DNA of 64,000 nucleotides from an uncultured Bacteroidota bacterium (lineage in GTDB: Bacteria; Bacteroidota; Bacteroidia; Bacteroidales; F082). The stretch covers positions 94,376 through 158,375 of the forward strand of contig UQNO01000002.1 of assembly GCA_900542475.1 (NCBI GenBank). The letters run 5' to 3'. The notes beneath the pieces are model-generated. The model was given only the letters and a program-made list of their open reading frames with translations, did not search any database and was not told the origin of the DNA. The translations under genes and the position numbers were made by a program. This document shows, in pieces, positions 1-8,097 of this stretch. Numbering within the stretch: position 1 is the stretch's first letter; every line of letters begins with the position of its first letter.

Positions 1-1
1 C

Positions 2-1441
2 GCGGCGGGCGACTTGGGTGGTATCACCGCAGTGAGGAAAAAGGCTGTAGTGACTATGGGTTTGGAAACCATCACTTTCAATCCTGATTGCGTGGCGGTC
101 ATCATTGCCGCCGGTCAGTCGAAGGCCAAAGTGGTGGCAGGCTCGGTAAACAGTTTGCCCACACAACACTATCCGGCGACCTGTTTGCAAAGTTTGCCCA
201 ATGCGCGGTTCTTCATCACGCGTGCCTCGGCGGTGGAGCTGCCTTCGGTGAAGAACAGCCTGCACACCTTGTCTGTCGATGCGGTGAAAGGCAAAATAGA
301 CAAGGGCCTGCGGATGCCGCAAGATGCTGTTATCCTGCACACCTCGCCCCATCACGACGATGTCGAGTTGGCGTATTTCCCGTATCTGCACCATTTAGTT
401 CGTTCAAAGAGCATTCAAAACCATTTCGCCTATTGTACCAATGGCTACACCTCGGTCACGAGTGAGTACCTGTTGAGTGTATATCGCAATTTGCTTCGCC
501 GCATCGAGCCGAGCGAAGCCGCTCTCCGGCAGGAAAGCCTGGCATCTGTGTTTACGACAACATATCAAGAAGACCTGACGCATTATTTACGCGGCATCGC
601 CAGCCTCAAAGAATCCATACAGCACTATGCTGTGGCCCGTCGTATGGCTCGCAAATGGATGTCAGAGAGAGACTTCGAGTCGTTGCAAGAGCTGAGGGCG
701 TTTGTCGAGGGCGAGGTTCAATGTTTGGAGACCCTTGAACTGGGTCGTCGCGAGCCGGAGACATTCCATACAGCCAAAGGCTGGCTGCGCGAGATGGAAG
801 CCGAGTTGGTGTGGGCGCATTTCGGCATCGGCAGCGACCGCGTGAGTCATCTGCGCCTGCCGTTTTATAGCGACGATATATTTCCCCACTATCCCGACAT
901 GGATAATGATGTGAAGCCCATCGTAAATCTTTTGGAGCGGGTGAAACCCACCATAGTTTCCCTGGCTCTCGACCCGGAGGGCAGCGGTCCCGACACGCAT
1001 TTCAAGACCCTTATCGCCATCGGCGCCGCATTAGAGCAATATCACGCCGCACACCCTGATATTGACCTTCACGTGTGGGGCTATCGTAATGTCTGGTCGC
1101 GTTGGCTGATGAGCGAGGTAAACACCATGATACCGGTGTCGCTAAACAGTTTTGCCGTTATTCGCAATATGTTCGACACCTGCTACCTCAGTCAGCGCGG
1201 AGCCGAGTTCCCAAGTTATGAGCACGACGGCCCGTTTAGCGAGTTGGCACAAAAGGTTTGGGTGGAGCAGTTCGACGATGTGTGCAACCTGTTGGGCGAA
1301 GGCTATTTCTATCGAGGCAACGACCCGATGCTCAAACGAGCGTACGGAATGATATATCTTAAGGATATGAAGTATGATGAGTTTGTGAAATATATGAAAC
1401 CGGTGCAAAAGCTGTTGGACACAAAGGCGGCAATGCGTTAA
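2..1441 (+). CDS. Glucosamine-6-phosphate deaminase-like protein with PIG-L-type domain (5' partial)
   Basis: The reading frame is open from base 2, so the protein begins upstream of the window; about 479 residues are visible. The first ~80 residues (GDLGGITA, then a stretch with VIIAAGQSKAKVV) look like the C-terminal part of a NagB-type sugar isomerase fold. The rest begins with HTSPHHDDVELAYFP near residue 115, resembling the PHPDDxE metal motif of PIG-L/LmbE deacetylases. Fusions of these two domains are common in Bacteroidales and are annotated as glucosamine-6-phosphate deaminase; activity of the fused form is not evident from sequence. It ends 36 bases before rfbA. The TTG at 14 is an internal leucine codon, not a start. 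The fusion is fairly sure; the substrate is inferred. Confidence 0.75.
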   Translation, partial: AAGDLGGITAVRKKAVVTMGLETITFNPDCVAVIIAAGQSKAKVVAGSVNSLPTQHYPATCLQSLPNARFFITRASAVELPSVKNSLHTLSVDAVKGKIDKGLRMPQDAVILHTSPHHDDVELAYFPYLHHLVRSKSIQNHFAYCTNGYTSVTSEYLLSVYRNLLRRIEPSEAALRQESLASVFTTTYQEDLTHYLRGIASLKESIQHYAVARRMARKWMSERDFESLQELRAFVEGEVQCLETLELGRREPETFHTAKGWLREMEAELVWAHFGIGSDRVSHLRLPFYSDDIFPHYPDMDNDVKPIVNLLERVKPTIVSLALDPEGSGPDTHFKTLIAIGAALEQYHAAHPDIDLHVWGYRNVWSRWLMSEVNTMIPVSLNSFAVIRNMFDTCYLSQRGAEFPSYEHDGPFSELAQKVWVEQFDDVCNLLGEGYFYRGNDPMLKRAYGMIYLKDMKYDEFVKYMKPVQKLLDTKAAMR

Positions 1442-1477
1442 TTATATCAAGGTATAACATTATAAAAACAAATAATT

Positions 1478-2389
1478 ATGAAAGGTATCGTACTCGCCGG
1501 TGGTTCCGGCACAAGATTATATCCGATTACCAAGGGGGTGAGCAAGCAGTTGCTTCCGATTTACGACAAGCCGATGGTGTATTATCCTATCAGCGTCTTG
1601 ATGTTGGCGGGCATCAGGGATATTTTGATTATCTCCACACCTCAGGATTTGCCGGGGTTCAGGCGTCTTCTCGGAGACGGCAGCGACTATGGAGTTCATT
1701 TCGAGTATGCCGAGCAGCCCTCGCCTGACGGATTGGCGCAGGCTTTTATAATAGGAGAGAATTTTATAGGCGACGACAGCGTATGCCTGGTGTTAGGCGA
1801 CAATATCTTCCACGGAAGCGGCTTGACAAGAATGTTGAGAAACGCAGTCCGTGATGCCGAGGAGAATAAAAAAGCCACGGTTTTCGGCTATTGGGTGTCC
1901 GACCCTGAAAGATACGGTGTGGCTGAGTTCGACAAACAAGGCAACTGCTTGAGTATAGAAGAGAAGCCAAAGAATCCGAAGAGCAACTACGCCGTGGTGG
2001 GATTGTATTTTTATCCTAACAAAGTGGTTGAAGTCGCAAAGAATATAAAGCCGTCCGCAAGAGGCGAGCTTGAGATTACCACGGTAAACCAGGAGTTCTT
2101 GAAAGACGGAGAGCTGAAGGTGCAGGTCTTCGGCCGCGGTTTCGCCTGGCTTGACACCGGCACGCACGACAGTCTCTCGGAGGCATCGACATTTGTCGAG
2201 GTTATAGAGAAGCGCCAGGGCTTGAAGATAGCATGTCTGGAAGGCATCGCCTACCGCAACGGCTGGATTACAGAAGAAAAAATGCGCGAGTTGGCGCAGC
2301 CGATGCTGAAGAACCAGTACGGACAATACCTGTTGAAAGTAATCGACGAGATGAAGGAGGAAGTCAACTCGGAGACGTTTACGAAATAA
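1478..2389 (+). CDS. rfbA: Glucose-1-phosphate thymidylyltransferase
   Basis: This cytoplasmic enzyme makes dTDP-glucose from glucose-1-phosphate and dTTP, the entry to dTDP-rhamnose and related 6-deoxysugars. The nucleotidyltransferase signature [11 protein letters not shown] lies near residues 8-18, followed by [15 protein letters not shown]; the metal/sugar region [10 protein letters not shown] is near residue 110 and [10 protein letters not shown] near 220. At 303 residues it matches the RmlA family (about 290-300). No rmlB, rmlC or rmlD lies in this window, so the later steps must be encoded elsewhere. It is the last gene before a scarred accessory region and keeps the higher-GC codon style of the chromosome rather than the AT-rich style that follows. 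Confidence 0.95.
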   Translation: MKGIVLAGGSGTRLYPITKGVSKQLLPIYDKPMVYYPISVLMLAGIRDILIISTPQDLPGFRRLLGDGSDYGVHFEYAEQPSPDGLAQAFIIGENFIGDDSVCLVLGDNIFHGSGLTRMLRNAVRDAEENKKATVFGYWVSDPERYGVAEFDKQGNCLSIEEKPKNPKSNYAVVGLYFYPNKVVEVAKNIKPSARGELEITTVNQEFLKDGELKVQVFGRGFAWLDTGTHDSLSEASTFVEVIEKRQGLKIACLEGIAYRNGWITEEKMRELAQPMLKNQYGQYLLKVIDEMKEEVNSETFTK

Positions 2390-2596
2390 TCCATGTAGAG
2401 CAGGTTGAAAGCAATCATAGGAGTTTATGGGGAATCGGAAACTTTAAATAAAGACTTTGAAAAAAGCGGGGAAAGACAGTGCGATAGATAATATGGAGAC
2501 AAGAAACCTCGGGGAAAAGACAGACTTGTGTAAACTTGAGCAGTTCATGTTCGGGAAATCACAAGAAAAGGATGGAGTTTTATAAGACATTGTATC

Positions 2597-2700
2597 AAAA
2601 CTTAAATTAAGAGAATTTCTTAATAAAGATTTTGGACAAAAATTTAAACAAGGGGATTTCTTAATAAAGATTTTGGACAAAAACTTAAATAAGAAAAATT
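2597..2700. repeat. 41-bp tandem repeat, about 2.5 copies
   Basis: The segment TTAATAAAGATTTTGGAC occurs at 2620 and again at 2661, a 41-base period. The flanking CAAAACTTAAATTAAG (2596) recurs as CAAAAACTTAAATAAG (2679). The array sits directly upstream of a truncated fic gene. No coding role is apparent; it fills most of the otherwise gene-free stretch from 2390 to 2717. Confidence 0.8.
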
Positions 2701-2717
2701 GAACAGTCAGACATCCC

Positions 2718-2834
2718 ATGAAAAATTTTGTATCCGGAACATATAACAACCAAGGCTATTACAATAGTTTTAGTCCGAGTCTTATCAATCATCAATGGGA
2801 GATTGATGATATGGAAATCGTGACCCTTTTAAGT
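2718..2834 (+). pseudogene. N-terminal remnant of a Fic family protein
   Basis: An ATG at 2718 opens a frame reading MKNFVSGTYNNQGYYNSF, then SPSLINHQWEIDDMEI. This resembles the extreme N-terminus of Bacteroidetes Fic/DUF4172 proteins, where the phrase INRQWEIDD is typical. After about 38 residues the similarity stops exactly where the dispersed repeat beginning at ~2832 starts. The Fic fold and its HPFxxGNG motif are absent, so the remnant cannot be an AMP transferase. The family call rests on my recall of the N-terminal signature, not on a search. Confidence 0.55.
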
Positions 2835-2910
2835 AGGGATTGTCGTTTAACTTTAAGAATTCAATATCTATAGACGAGGATATGCCTTCTGAGGCTGCCA
2901 TCGTATGCTT
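2832..2910. repeat. Dispersed repeat, copy A
   Basis: AGTAGGGATTGTCGTTTAA is followed at once by TAAGAATTCAATATCTATAG and ACGAGGATATGCCTTC. The same two blocks occur near the other end of the accessory region, at 48851-48870 and 49058-49115, but there they are about 190 bases apart. Copy A therefore looks like an internally deleted version of the element. It cuts the fic gene. The family of the parent element is unknown to me. Confidence 0.7.
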
Positions 2911-2997
2911 TTTTTCGGAGTTTTATCGTAATTTGAGTAGTTTTTTGTCTTGTCAGGGCATAGTTGTCCCTTGTATGGAGGATAATGCTATACGTGG

Positions 2998-3342
2998 TTA
3001 TGCAGCCTGATGGAATTCCGCCTTCGCAATTCTCCTTGCCAGTTGTACTGCATTAGCCGTGTGGATGCCGAAGAAGATGATCAAGATTTCCGTCTTCTTG
3101 ATCCGGCCGTTTATCCGCTTGAGTCCGTAATGTTCCTTCTGCGTTCCAAAGGACCCTTCCATTGCCGTGGCTCGTACACGGGCAAGTTCTTTCTTGACCG
3201 AGCTGACAGAGGATGTGGTTTCTCGCTTCTCGCCTTTCTGCGAGAATGAAGTCGCTATGTTTTGTTCACTGCAGAAAGAACGGTTGGCATTGCCAGAATA
3301 ACTGCAGTCGCCAGCCAGTTTGGGGAATTTTTTGTTGTCCTA
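2998..3342 (-). pseudogene. IS1182-like transposase, C-terminal remnant
   Basis: On the minus strand an open stretch from about 3342 to the TAA at 2998-3000 reads FPKLAGDCSYSGNANRSF, later ATAMEGSFGTQKEHYGLKRI and IFFGIHTANAVQLARR. The EGSFGTQKEHYGL block is the conserved C-terminal region of IS1182-type DDE transposases and carries the last catalytic glutamate. The N-terminal two thirds are missing, yet a good promoter lies immediately upstream (3345-3374), so the element appears to have lost its middle. The plus-strand frame over the same bases is a shadow. Confidence 0.75.
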
Positions 3343-3344
3343 TG

Positions 3345-3374
3345 CAAAGATACAAAAAAATATAACATTGGCAA
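3345..3374 (-). promoter_or_regulatory. Bacteroidetes-type promoter facing the transposase remnant
   Basis: On the minus strand TTG (3374-3372), a 19-base spacer and TATCTTTG (3352-3345) match the Bacteroides -33/-7 consensus TTG-N19-TAnnTTTG. It points leftward into the transposase remnant. It is probably the original IS promoter kept after an internal deletion. Confidence 0.6.
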
Positions 3375-3460
3375 TCAAATCGTTAGGTTTGTTTTGATTA
3401 ATTTACGACCTTCCCTAAATAGAGCACTAACAAGAACATAAAAAACTAACTAAAAGAACC

Positions 3461-4372
3461 ATGAAGAATGTAATTGCTGTTATTTGGGATTTTGACAAAA
3501 CCCTTGTTGATGGATATATGCAAAATCCTATATTTGAGGAATACCATGTTGATGCCACTGAATTCTGGAAAGAAGTCAATGCCCTTCCCGAGAAATATAT
3601 GGAAGAGCAAGGTGTCAAGGTGAATAGAGACCTCATATATCTGAATCAGTTTATTAATGATGCAAAACCAGGAGGTCGTTTTGCAGGGTTGGACAATAAG
3701 AAGTTGTTTAGTTATGGTGAGAAACTGAAATTCTATCCTGGTGTACCGGAAATTTTTGAAAAGACAAAACATCTTTTGGATGACGATACGCTCTGTGGTG
3801 AGTATAATATTAAAGTAGAACATTATATTGTAAGTACCGGTTTTGCCCAAGTTATTAAAGGTTCGGCTCTCAAGGATTATGTCTCCGGGATATGGGGATG
3901 TGAACTTATTGAGAATCGTGATGATGTGAACAATCCATATATAAGCGAAATAGCTTATACAATAGACAATACAAGTAAGACAAAGGCAATTTTTGAGATA
4001 AACAAAGGTGCTCATGACGACCATAAGGTTGATGTAAATGTGAAAATGAATTTAGACCAGCGAAGAGTTGACTTCAAGAATATGATTTACATAGCCGATG
4101 GACCAAGTGATGTCCCTGCTTTTTCTGTCATAAAAGGACGTGGGGGAGCAACTTTTGCAATATATCCTCATGGAAGCAAGTCTGCCTTTAAGCAAGTGGA
4201 AAAACTACGTCAAGACGATCGAATTGATATGTTTGCAGAAGCTGATTATCAAGATGATACAACTGCTAATATGTGGATATGCAATAAAATTCAAGAGTTT
4301 GCTGAAAGAATTAAAGAGCAAGAAAAGTCAAAATTACAGAACACCAATGAATCACCAAAGCACCTTGTGTAG
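3461..4372 (+). CDS. HAD-family phosphatase, first gene of HAD-HD operon
   Basis: A 303-residue haloacid-dehalogenase hydrolase. All four HAD motifs are visible: DFDKT at 10-14 (nucleophile D10, acid D12), S125/T126 in VSTGFAQ, a lysine region SKTK at 172-175, and DGPSD at 213-217. The layout resembles phosphoserine phosphatase or nucleotidase-like members; the substrate cannot be read from sequence. It starts a compact AT-rich operon with a 105-residue protein and an HD hydrolase, between IS debris and the sugar locus. Pairing a phosphatase with an HD triphosphohydrolase suggests stepwise nucleotide breakdown, which would fit an antiphage role. Catalytic residues look intact, so the gene is probably functional. 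Confidence 0.8.
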   Translation: MKNVIAVIWDFDKTLVDGYMQNPIFEEYHVDATEFWKEVNALPEKYMEEQGVKVNRDLIYLNQFINDAKPGGRFAGLDNKKLFSYGEKLKFYPGVPEIFEKTKHLLDDDTLCGEYNIKVEHYIVSTGFAQVIKGSALKDYVSGIWGCELIENRDDVNNPYISEIAYTIDNTSKTKAIFEINKGAHDDHKVDVNVKMNLDQRRVDFKNMIYIADGPSDVPAFSVIKGRGGATFAIYPHGSKSAFKQVEKLRQDDRIDMFAEADYQDDTTANMWICNKIQEFAERIKEQEKSKLQNTNESPKHLV

Positions 4373-4415
4373 CTAAATAATTAATTTGAGTACTTGAAGA
4401 CAAAAAGACATAAGA

Positions 4416-4733
4416 ATGTATAAAACAATTGAAATAAAAGACATTATAGGATCTTTCTGTGATATAATGTCTTACCAATTAAGTATCGATATGAATGACG
4501 TGAGAGAAGTAATGAAGATAGTAAATGAAAAAGATGACTTTATTACAACAGTATTCACTCATAAGGCAATATGTCGCGTAAACGAACTTTTAGAAATAGA
4601 CGTTGATGACAACAGTAATTTGATATCCCCTGATGAGACTATTCGTAATGAGTTTATCAGAGAGTATTACCGTGTAGATTCCTCAACCCGTACCATTGTA
4701 TCAGAAGTTATAAGAGAATATATAAAGCAATGA
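4416..4733 (+). CDS. Small protein of unknown function in HAD-HD operon
   Basis: A 105-residue acidic protein with no signal peptide or membrane segment. I do not recognise a family. It begins 43 bases after the HAD gene and its stop overlaps the start of the HD gene by four bases (ATGA), so the two are almost certainly translationally coupled. Predicted content is mostly helical. In a defence reading it could be a regulator, an immunity partner or a sensor of the HD enzyme; that is inference from position only. Confidence 0.65.
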   Translation: MYKTIEIKDIIGSFCDIMSYQLSIDMNDVREVMKIVNEKDDFITTVFTHKAICRVNELLEIDVDDNSNLISPDETIRNEFIREYYRVDSSTRTIVSEVIREYIKQ

Positions 4734-6160
4734 AAGGTTATAAAATCTTCCTTGATACTGTACATGGATATATTTCTGTACCCAATGGGTATTGTGACAA
4801 GTTTGTAGATACAGCCAATTTCCAACGTTTGCGTAGAATTGAGCAGTTATCTTCCCGTTCGTTATATCCATGTGCTCGTCATGACCGTTTCGTTCATTCC
4901 ATTGGTGTGTTTCATATTGGAGAAAGGCTTTTGGATACAATCAAGTCTGACGGTGTAGAATTGGATGAAAGTCTGAAGCAGTCATTTCTTATAGCATGTC
5001 TGCTTCACGATGTTGGTCACTCTCCGTTTTCTCATACCTTGGAGAGTTGTTTTGGTAGCACGTCCGATTTGTTTGACGTGTATAAGTCAGATCTTGTAGC
5101 AGGTGGGATAAAAGACCAACCACTCCAAAAACTTGATGTAACTCAAACGGATGTAAAACAACATGAAATTATGTCTGCTCTTCTATGTGTCACTACATAT
5201 AAGGATGCTATACAGTCATTAAAAGGCGATCCTGCATTGATTGGAAGAATGATAATGGGTTTTCAATATATTGATGATTCAAAATCATTAGAAAACTGTT
5301 TTATCTCCCTATTACATGGAGATGTTATTGATGCCGATAAACTTGACTATATATGTAGGGACAAATGGTCTTCTGGTTATCAGAACAATTCAGTTGATGT
5401 TGAGAGGATTATTAAGTCTGTAAAATTGTACAGGGATCAAGATGGGAAATATAGAATTGTTTATTTGAAAAATGCTTTGTATGACATACAGAGTATGATT
5501 GACAACAAGAATTTCCAAAGTAATTGGGTATTTAAACATCATCAGGTTGTATATGAGCAGAAAATTTTCAAGGATGCTGTTCAAGAATTAGTGAAGAGTT
5601 TAGGCAAAGAAGTCAAGAAAGAGCAGTTGTTTAATTATCGCTCTTTCTTTGAAAAAGTTCAAGTTTGTGATGGCGTTTCTGTTTATATGTTATCAGATGA
5701 TGATATAATCCATCTGATGAAGAGTCACTATGAGACTATACCTCATTTTAATGAATGGTTTTCACGCTCGTATGAATATGTTCCATTATGGAAAACATAT
5801 TCAGAGCTTATTGCCATGTTGGGCGATGATTTGAGTGACTTTTTATTGAAAGATGTTGGAGAGGTGTATGACAAGATTGAGGACTTTTTGCGCAATGAGT
5901 ATAATGTGAAAGTGTTTACACTTGAAAGTACGCCATCAATGAAAAGTGTAAAACAAGGTCAAGTTTATTTAATGTATGGAGATGATTTGATTGTTGATTA
6001 TACTGAATTAGGTATGCCCAAAGCAGATACTACATATAATAATAAAACATTCAAGTATGTTTTCATTGAAAGAACCTTGTTTGAAAAAGAAGGAATCAAT
6101 CGAGAAAACATTGTTCTAAAGATTGTGAATTTTTTGAGGGAAATCAAACATTCTCATTAG
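4730..6160 (+). CDS. HD-domain phosphohydrolase, SAMHD1/dGTPase-like
   Basis: A 476-residue HD-superfamily hydrolase. The N-terminus (FLDTVHGYISVP) and RLRRIEQL are typical of the SAMHD1-like branch. Metal ligands are visible as H56 (RFVHSIG), H93-D94 (LLHDVGHSPFSH) and a distal aspartate in DADKLDY at 201-207, which parallels the DVDKWDY segment of SAMHD1. Family members remove triphosphate from dNTPs or act on related nucleotides. The C-terminal ~250 residues are not recognisable. Coupled to the preceding small gene by ATGA and ending just before paired hairpins, it closes the operon. Similar enzymes deplete dNTPs during phage infection; that role here is inferred. Confidence 0.82.
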   Translation: MKGYKIFLDTVHGYISVPNGYCDKFVDTANFQRLRRIEQLSSRSLYPCARHDRFVHSIGVFHIGERLLDTIKSDGVELDESLKQSFLIACLLHDVGHSPFSHTLESCFGSTSDLFDVYKSDLVAGGIKDQPLQKLDVTQTDVKQHEIMSALLCVTTYKDAIQSLKGDPALIGRMIMGFQYIDDSKSLENCFISLLHGDVIDADKLDYICRDKWSSGYQNNSVDVERIIKSVKLYRDQDGKYRIVYLKNALYDIQSMIDNKNFQSNWVFKHHQVVYEQKIFKDAVQELVKSLGKEVKKEQLFNYRSFFEKVQVCDGVSVYMLSDDDIIHLMKSHYETIPHFNEWFSRSYEYVPLWKTYSELIAMLGDDLSDFLLKDVGEVYDKIEDFLRNEYNVKVFTLESTPSMKSVKQGQVYLMYGDDLIVDYTELGMPKADTTYNNKTFKYVFIERTLFEKEGINRENIVLKIVNFLREIKHSH

Positions 6161-6170
6161 AAATACAATA

Positions 6171-6212
6171 TATAGGCACTTGCAAAAGTGCCTATACAAA
6201 GGGCTATGCCCT
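6171..6212 (+). terminator. Two tandem hairpins ending the HAD-HD operon
   Basis: TATAGGCACTT (6171-6181) pairs perfectly with AAGTGCCTATA (6186-6196) around a GCAA loop. A second hairpin AGGGC-TAT-GCCCT follows at 6200-6212. There is no long T tract, so this may be a weak or factor-dependent terminator. It separates the defence-like operon from the sugar genes. Confidence 0.55.
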
Positions 6213-6273
6213 AAATTGAGTACTAACAATAGTTTCCTCAACAGAAATATAATAACGACATAAACATATAACG

Positions 6274-7482
6274 ATGTTTAATCTCAATAAATTCATTGGT
6301 CGGTATGTGACCAAGCGTGAAACAAGTATGTTTGCTCAAGATATCGAGTCAAACAAGGAGAAGCTTTCAGCCGAAATTAAAGATAAGAAAGTGTGTGTAA
6401 TTGGTGGAGCCGGCTCTATCGGTTCTTCATTCATCAAGGCTGTACTGCGCTTTGAGCCAAAGAGTGTCGTAGTTGTTGACTTGAATGAGAACGGATTGGC
6501 AGAGTTGGTTCGTGATGTGCGCAGTACAGAAGGACTTTATGTGCCTGATGAGTTCTGTTGCTATACTCTCAACTTTGCAGATCCAATTTTCGAACGTATT
6601 TTCCGTGAGGAGAAAGGCTTTGACATTGTAGCAAACTTCTCTGCACACAAACATGTGCGTTCAGAAAAAGATAAATACAGTGTACAAGCACTTATTGAGA
6701 ACAATGACCTCAATGCCAAAAAGTTAATGGATTTACTTTGCGTATATCCTCCCAAACATTTCTTCTGTGTTTCTACAGATAAGGCTGCTAACCCAGTTAA
6801 TATTATGGGAGCCAGCAAGCGAATCATGGAAGATTTGGTAATGGCTTATAATGAGCATTTCAAGGTAACCACTGCTCGATTTGCTAATGTAGCTTTCTCT
6901 AATGGTTCTTTACCAGATGGCTGGATTCATCGCTTGCAGAAGAAGCAGCCATTGGCAGCACCATCTGATGTGAAGCGCTATTTTGTATCTCTTGAGGAGT
7001 CTGGTCAGATTTGTATGTTGGCTTGTATCCTTGGTAATGGTGGTGAAGTGTTCTTCCCTAAGTTGGGTGAAGAACAGATGCTTACTTTCTCATCTATCTG
7101 CGATGACTTTATAAAGGCTGAGGGATTTAAGAAAGTGGAGTGTCAGAATGACCCAGAGGCAAAGAAGTATGCAGCCGAAATGGATTATGAAAGTGACAAC
7201 TATCCTGTAGTTTATTTCAAGAGTGATACCACAGGAGAAAAGGCTTACGAGGAATTCTACGTTCCTGGTGAGAAGATAAATATGACTCGATTCTCTGCAC
7301 TTGGTGTAGTAGAGGAGACACCCCGTCATCCGATGTTAGAGATTAATCAGTTCTTCGATGAGTTGGAGGGTATCTTTGCCGAAGAAAACTTTACTAAAGC
7401 AGAAGTGGTAGAAGCAATAAAGCGCTTCATCCCGAACTTCGAGCATGAAGAAAAAGGTAAGAACCTGGATTCCAAGATGTAG
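6274..7482 (+). CDS. legB: UDP-GlcNAc (or GDP-GlcNAc) 4,6-dehydratase, LegB-like
   Basis: A 402-residue extended short-chain dehydrogenase of the CapD/FlaA1/PseB/LegB group, making the 4-keto-6-deoxy sugar that starts nonulosonate synthesis. The Rossmann motif GGAGSIG is at 44-50; AHKHV at 124-128 and STDKA at about 167-171 carry the acid/base region; the usual YxxxK appears as MGASK near 178-182, the methionine form also found in FlaA1-type dehydratases. Neighbours legC, legH, legI, legG and legF define a legionaminic-acid-type pathway rather than pseudaminic, because a hydrolysing epimerase follows. The nucleotide could be GDP, since ptmE lies in the same cluster. Confidence 0.85.
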   Translation: MFNLNKFIGRYVTKRETSMFAQDIESNKEKLSAEIKDKKVCVIGGAGSIGSSFIKAVLRFEPKSVVVVDLNENGLAELVRDVRSTEGLYVPDEFCCYTLNFADPIFERIFREEKGFDIVANFSAHKHVRSEKDKYSVQALIENNDLNAKKLMDLLCVYPPKHFFCVSTDKAANPVNIMGASKRIMEDLVMAYNEHFKVTTARFANVAFSNGSLPDGWIHRLQKKQPLAAPSDVKRYFVSLEESGQICMLACILGNGGEVFFPKLGEEQMLTFSSICDDFIKAEGFKKVECQNDPEAKKYAAEMDYESDNYPVVYFKSDTTGEKAYEEFYVPGEKINMTRFSALGVVEETPRHPMLEINQFFDELEGIFAEENFTKAEVVEAIKRFIPNFEHEEKGKNLDSKM

Positions 7483-7486
7483 TTAT

Positions 7487-7602
7487 TGAGAGACAAAAAG
7501 TCGAAGAGAGGAAAAAAGACAGATAGACTAAATGTTGAAAAGGTTAAAAGTTGAAGAGATAAAGAGAGTAAAAGTCAAAGGGGTAGAAGTTAAGGAGGCA
7601 TA
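7487..7602. repeat. Purine-rich GTC-spaced repeat array, left arm
   Basis: This stretch is almost all purine, broken by regularly spaced GTC or GTT triplets: AGACAAAAAGTCGAAGAG, AGTAAAAGTCAAAGGGG and similar. It lies directly before a broken four-helix-bundle gene. A pyrimidine-rich array of opposite sense lies beyond that gene at 7990-8083, so the two could pair imperfectly. Confidence 0.65.
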
Positions 7603-7606
7603 GAGA

Positions 7607-7974
7607 ATGGAACGAAACTTTGAAAACTTGTACATTTGGAAGGAGTCGAGAGTCTTAATTGGGTCTATTTATAAAATGATGGATAAATGTAAAGACTACG
7701 GATTCAAAGATCAGATTCAACGAGCAGCGGTTTCTATAATGAATAACATTGCCTAGGGACATGAATCTGGAACAGATGCTAAGTTTTTATAGTTCTTGAA
7801 TATTGCAAGAGGTAGTTGTGGCGAAGTTCGTTCGATGTTGTATTTATGCGAAGACCTCGGTTTTTGCACCGTAACAGAGATAGAGAATCTCTTCAAATAC
7901 AAGTAAGAAAAATAACTTCAGGTATTGTAAAATTAGCAGATACTTTATCAAAGAAAAACTCCCCAAACAAATAA
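7607..7974 (+). pseudogene. Four-helix-bundle (23S rRNA intervening-sequence type) protein, broken
   Basis: The frame from ATG 7607 reads MERNFENLYIWKESRVLIGS and later QIQRAAVSIMNNIA, the signature of the IVP/Avd-like four-helix-bundle family. It is stopped by TAG at 7754-7756, where the family has a glutamate (NIAEG), and by a second TAG about 35 bases on. Beyond these it continues with FLNIARGSCGEVRSMLYL and then needs a frameshift near 7905 to read ITSGIVKLADTLSKKNS, ending at 7974. Two amber codons plus a frameshift make it a pseudogene. Family members are found inside 23S rRNA intervening sequences and as accessory proteins of diversity-generating retroelements; their cellular role is poorly known. 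Confidence 0.8.
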
Positions 7975-7989
7975 CCTTTTTTTATATTC

Positions 7990-8083
7990 AGAGTCTTCGC
8001 TTCTTTGCTCATTTTGACTCTCAGACCTATTGACTCTCAGACCCTTGGGCTTTCAGACTTTCAGCCTCTCAGCCCTTTAGACT
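7990..8083. repeat. Pyrimidine-rich GAC-spaced repeat array, right arm
   Basis: A string of short units such as GACTCTCAGACCTATTGACT, CTTTCAGACTTTCAGCC and CAGCCCTTTAGAC. Its reverse complement has the same purine-rich, GTC-spaced texture as 7487-7602. It ends just before the legC start codon, so the cassette was inserted in the legB-legC intergenic space. The frame running through it into legC is not likely to be translated. Confidence 0.65.
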
Positions 8084-8097
8084 ATAAAAATAAAAAG

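Noticed and set aside
3010..3249. 79-residue plus-strand frame in the 3 kb gap
   Set aside because: It is the antisense shadow of the IS1182-like transposase remnant, whose minus-strand translation has clear family motifs.
7754..7792. Amber recoding (TAG as sense) to rescue the four-helix-bundle gene
   Set aside because: The same gene also needs a frameshift and no other gene in the window uses internal TAG, so simple decay is the better explanation.
7487..8083. CRISPR-like array
   Set aside because: The repeats are irregular, very short and low in complexity, with no constant repeat or spacer length and no cas genes nearby.
8005..8097. N-terminal extension of legC
   Set aside because: It would translate the pyrimidine-rich repeat array; homology of the aminotransferase begins at the ATG at 8098.
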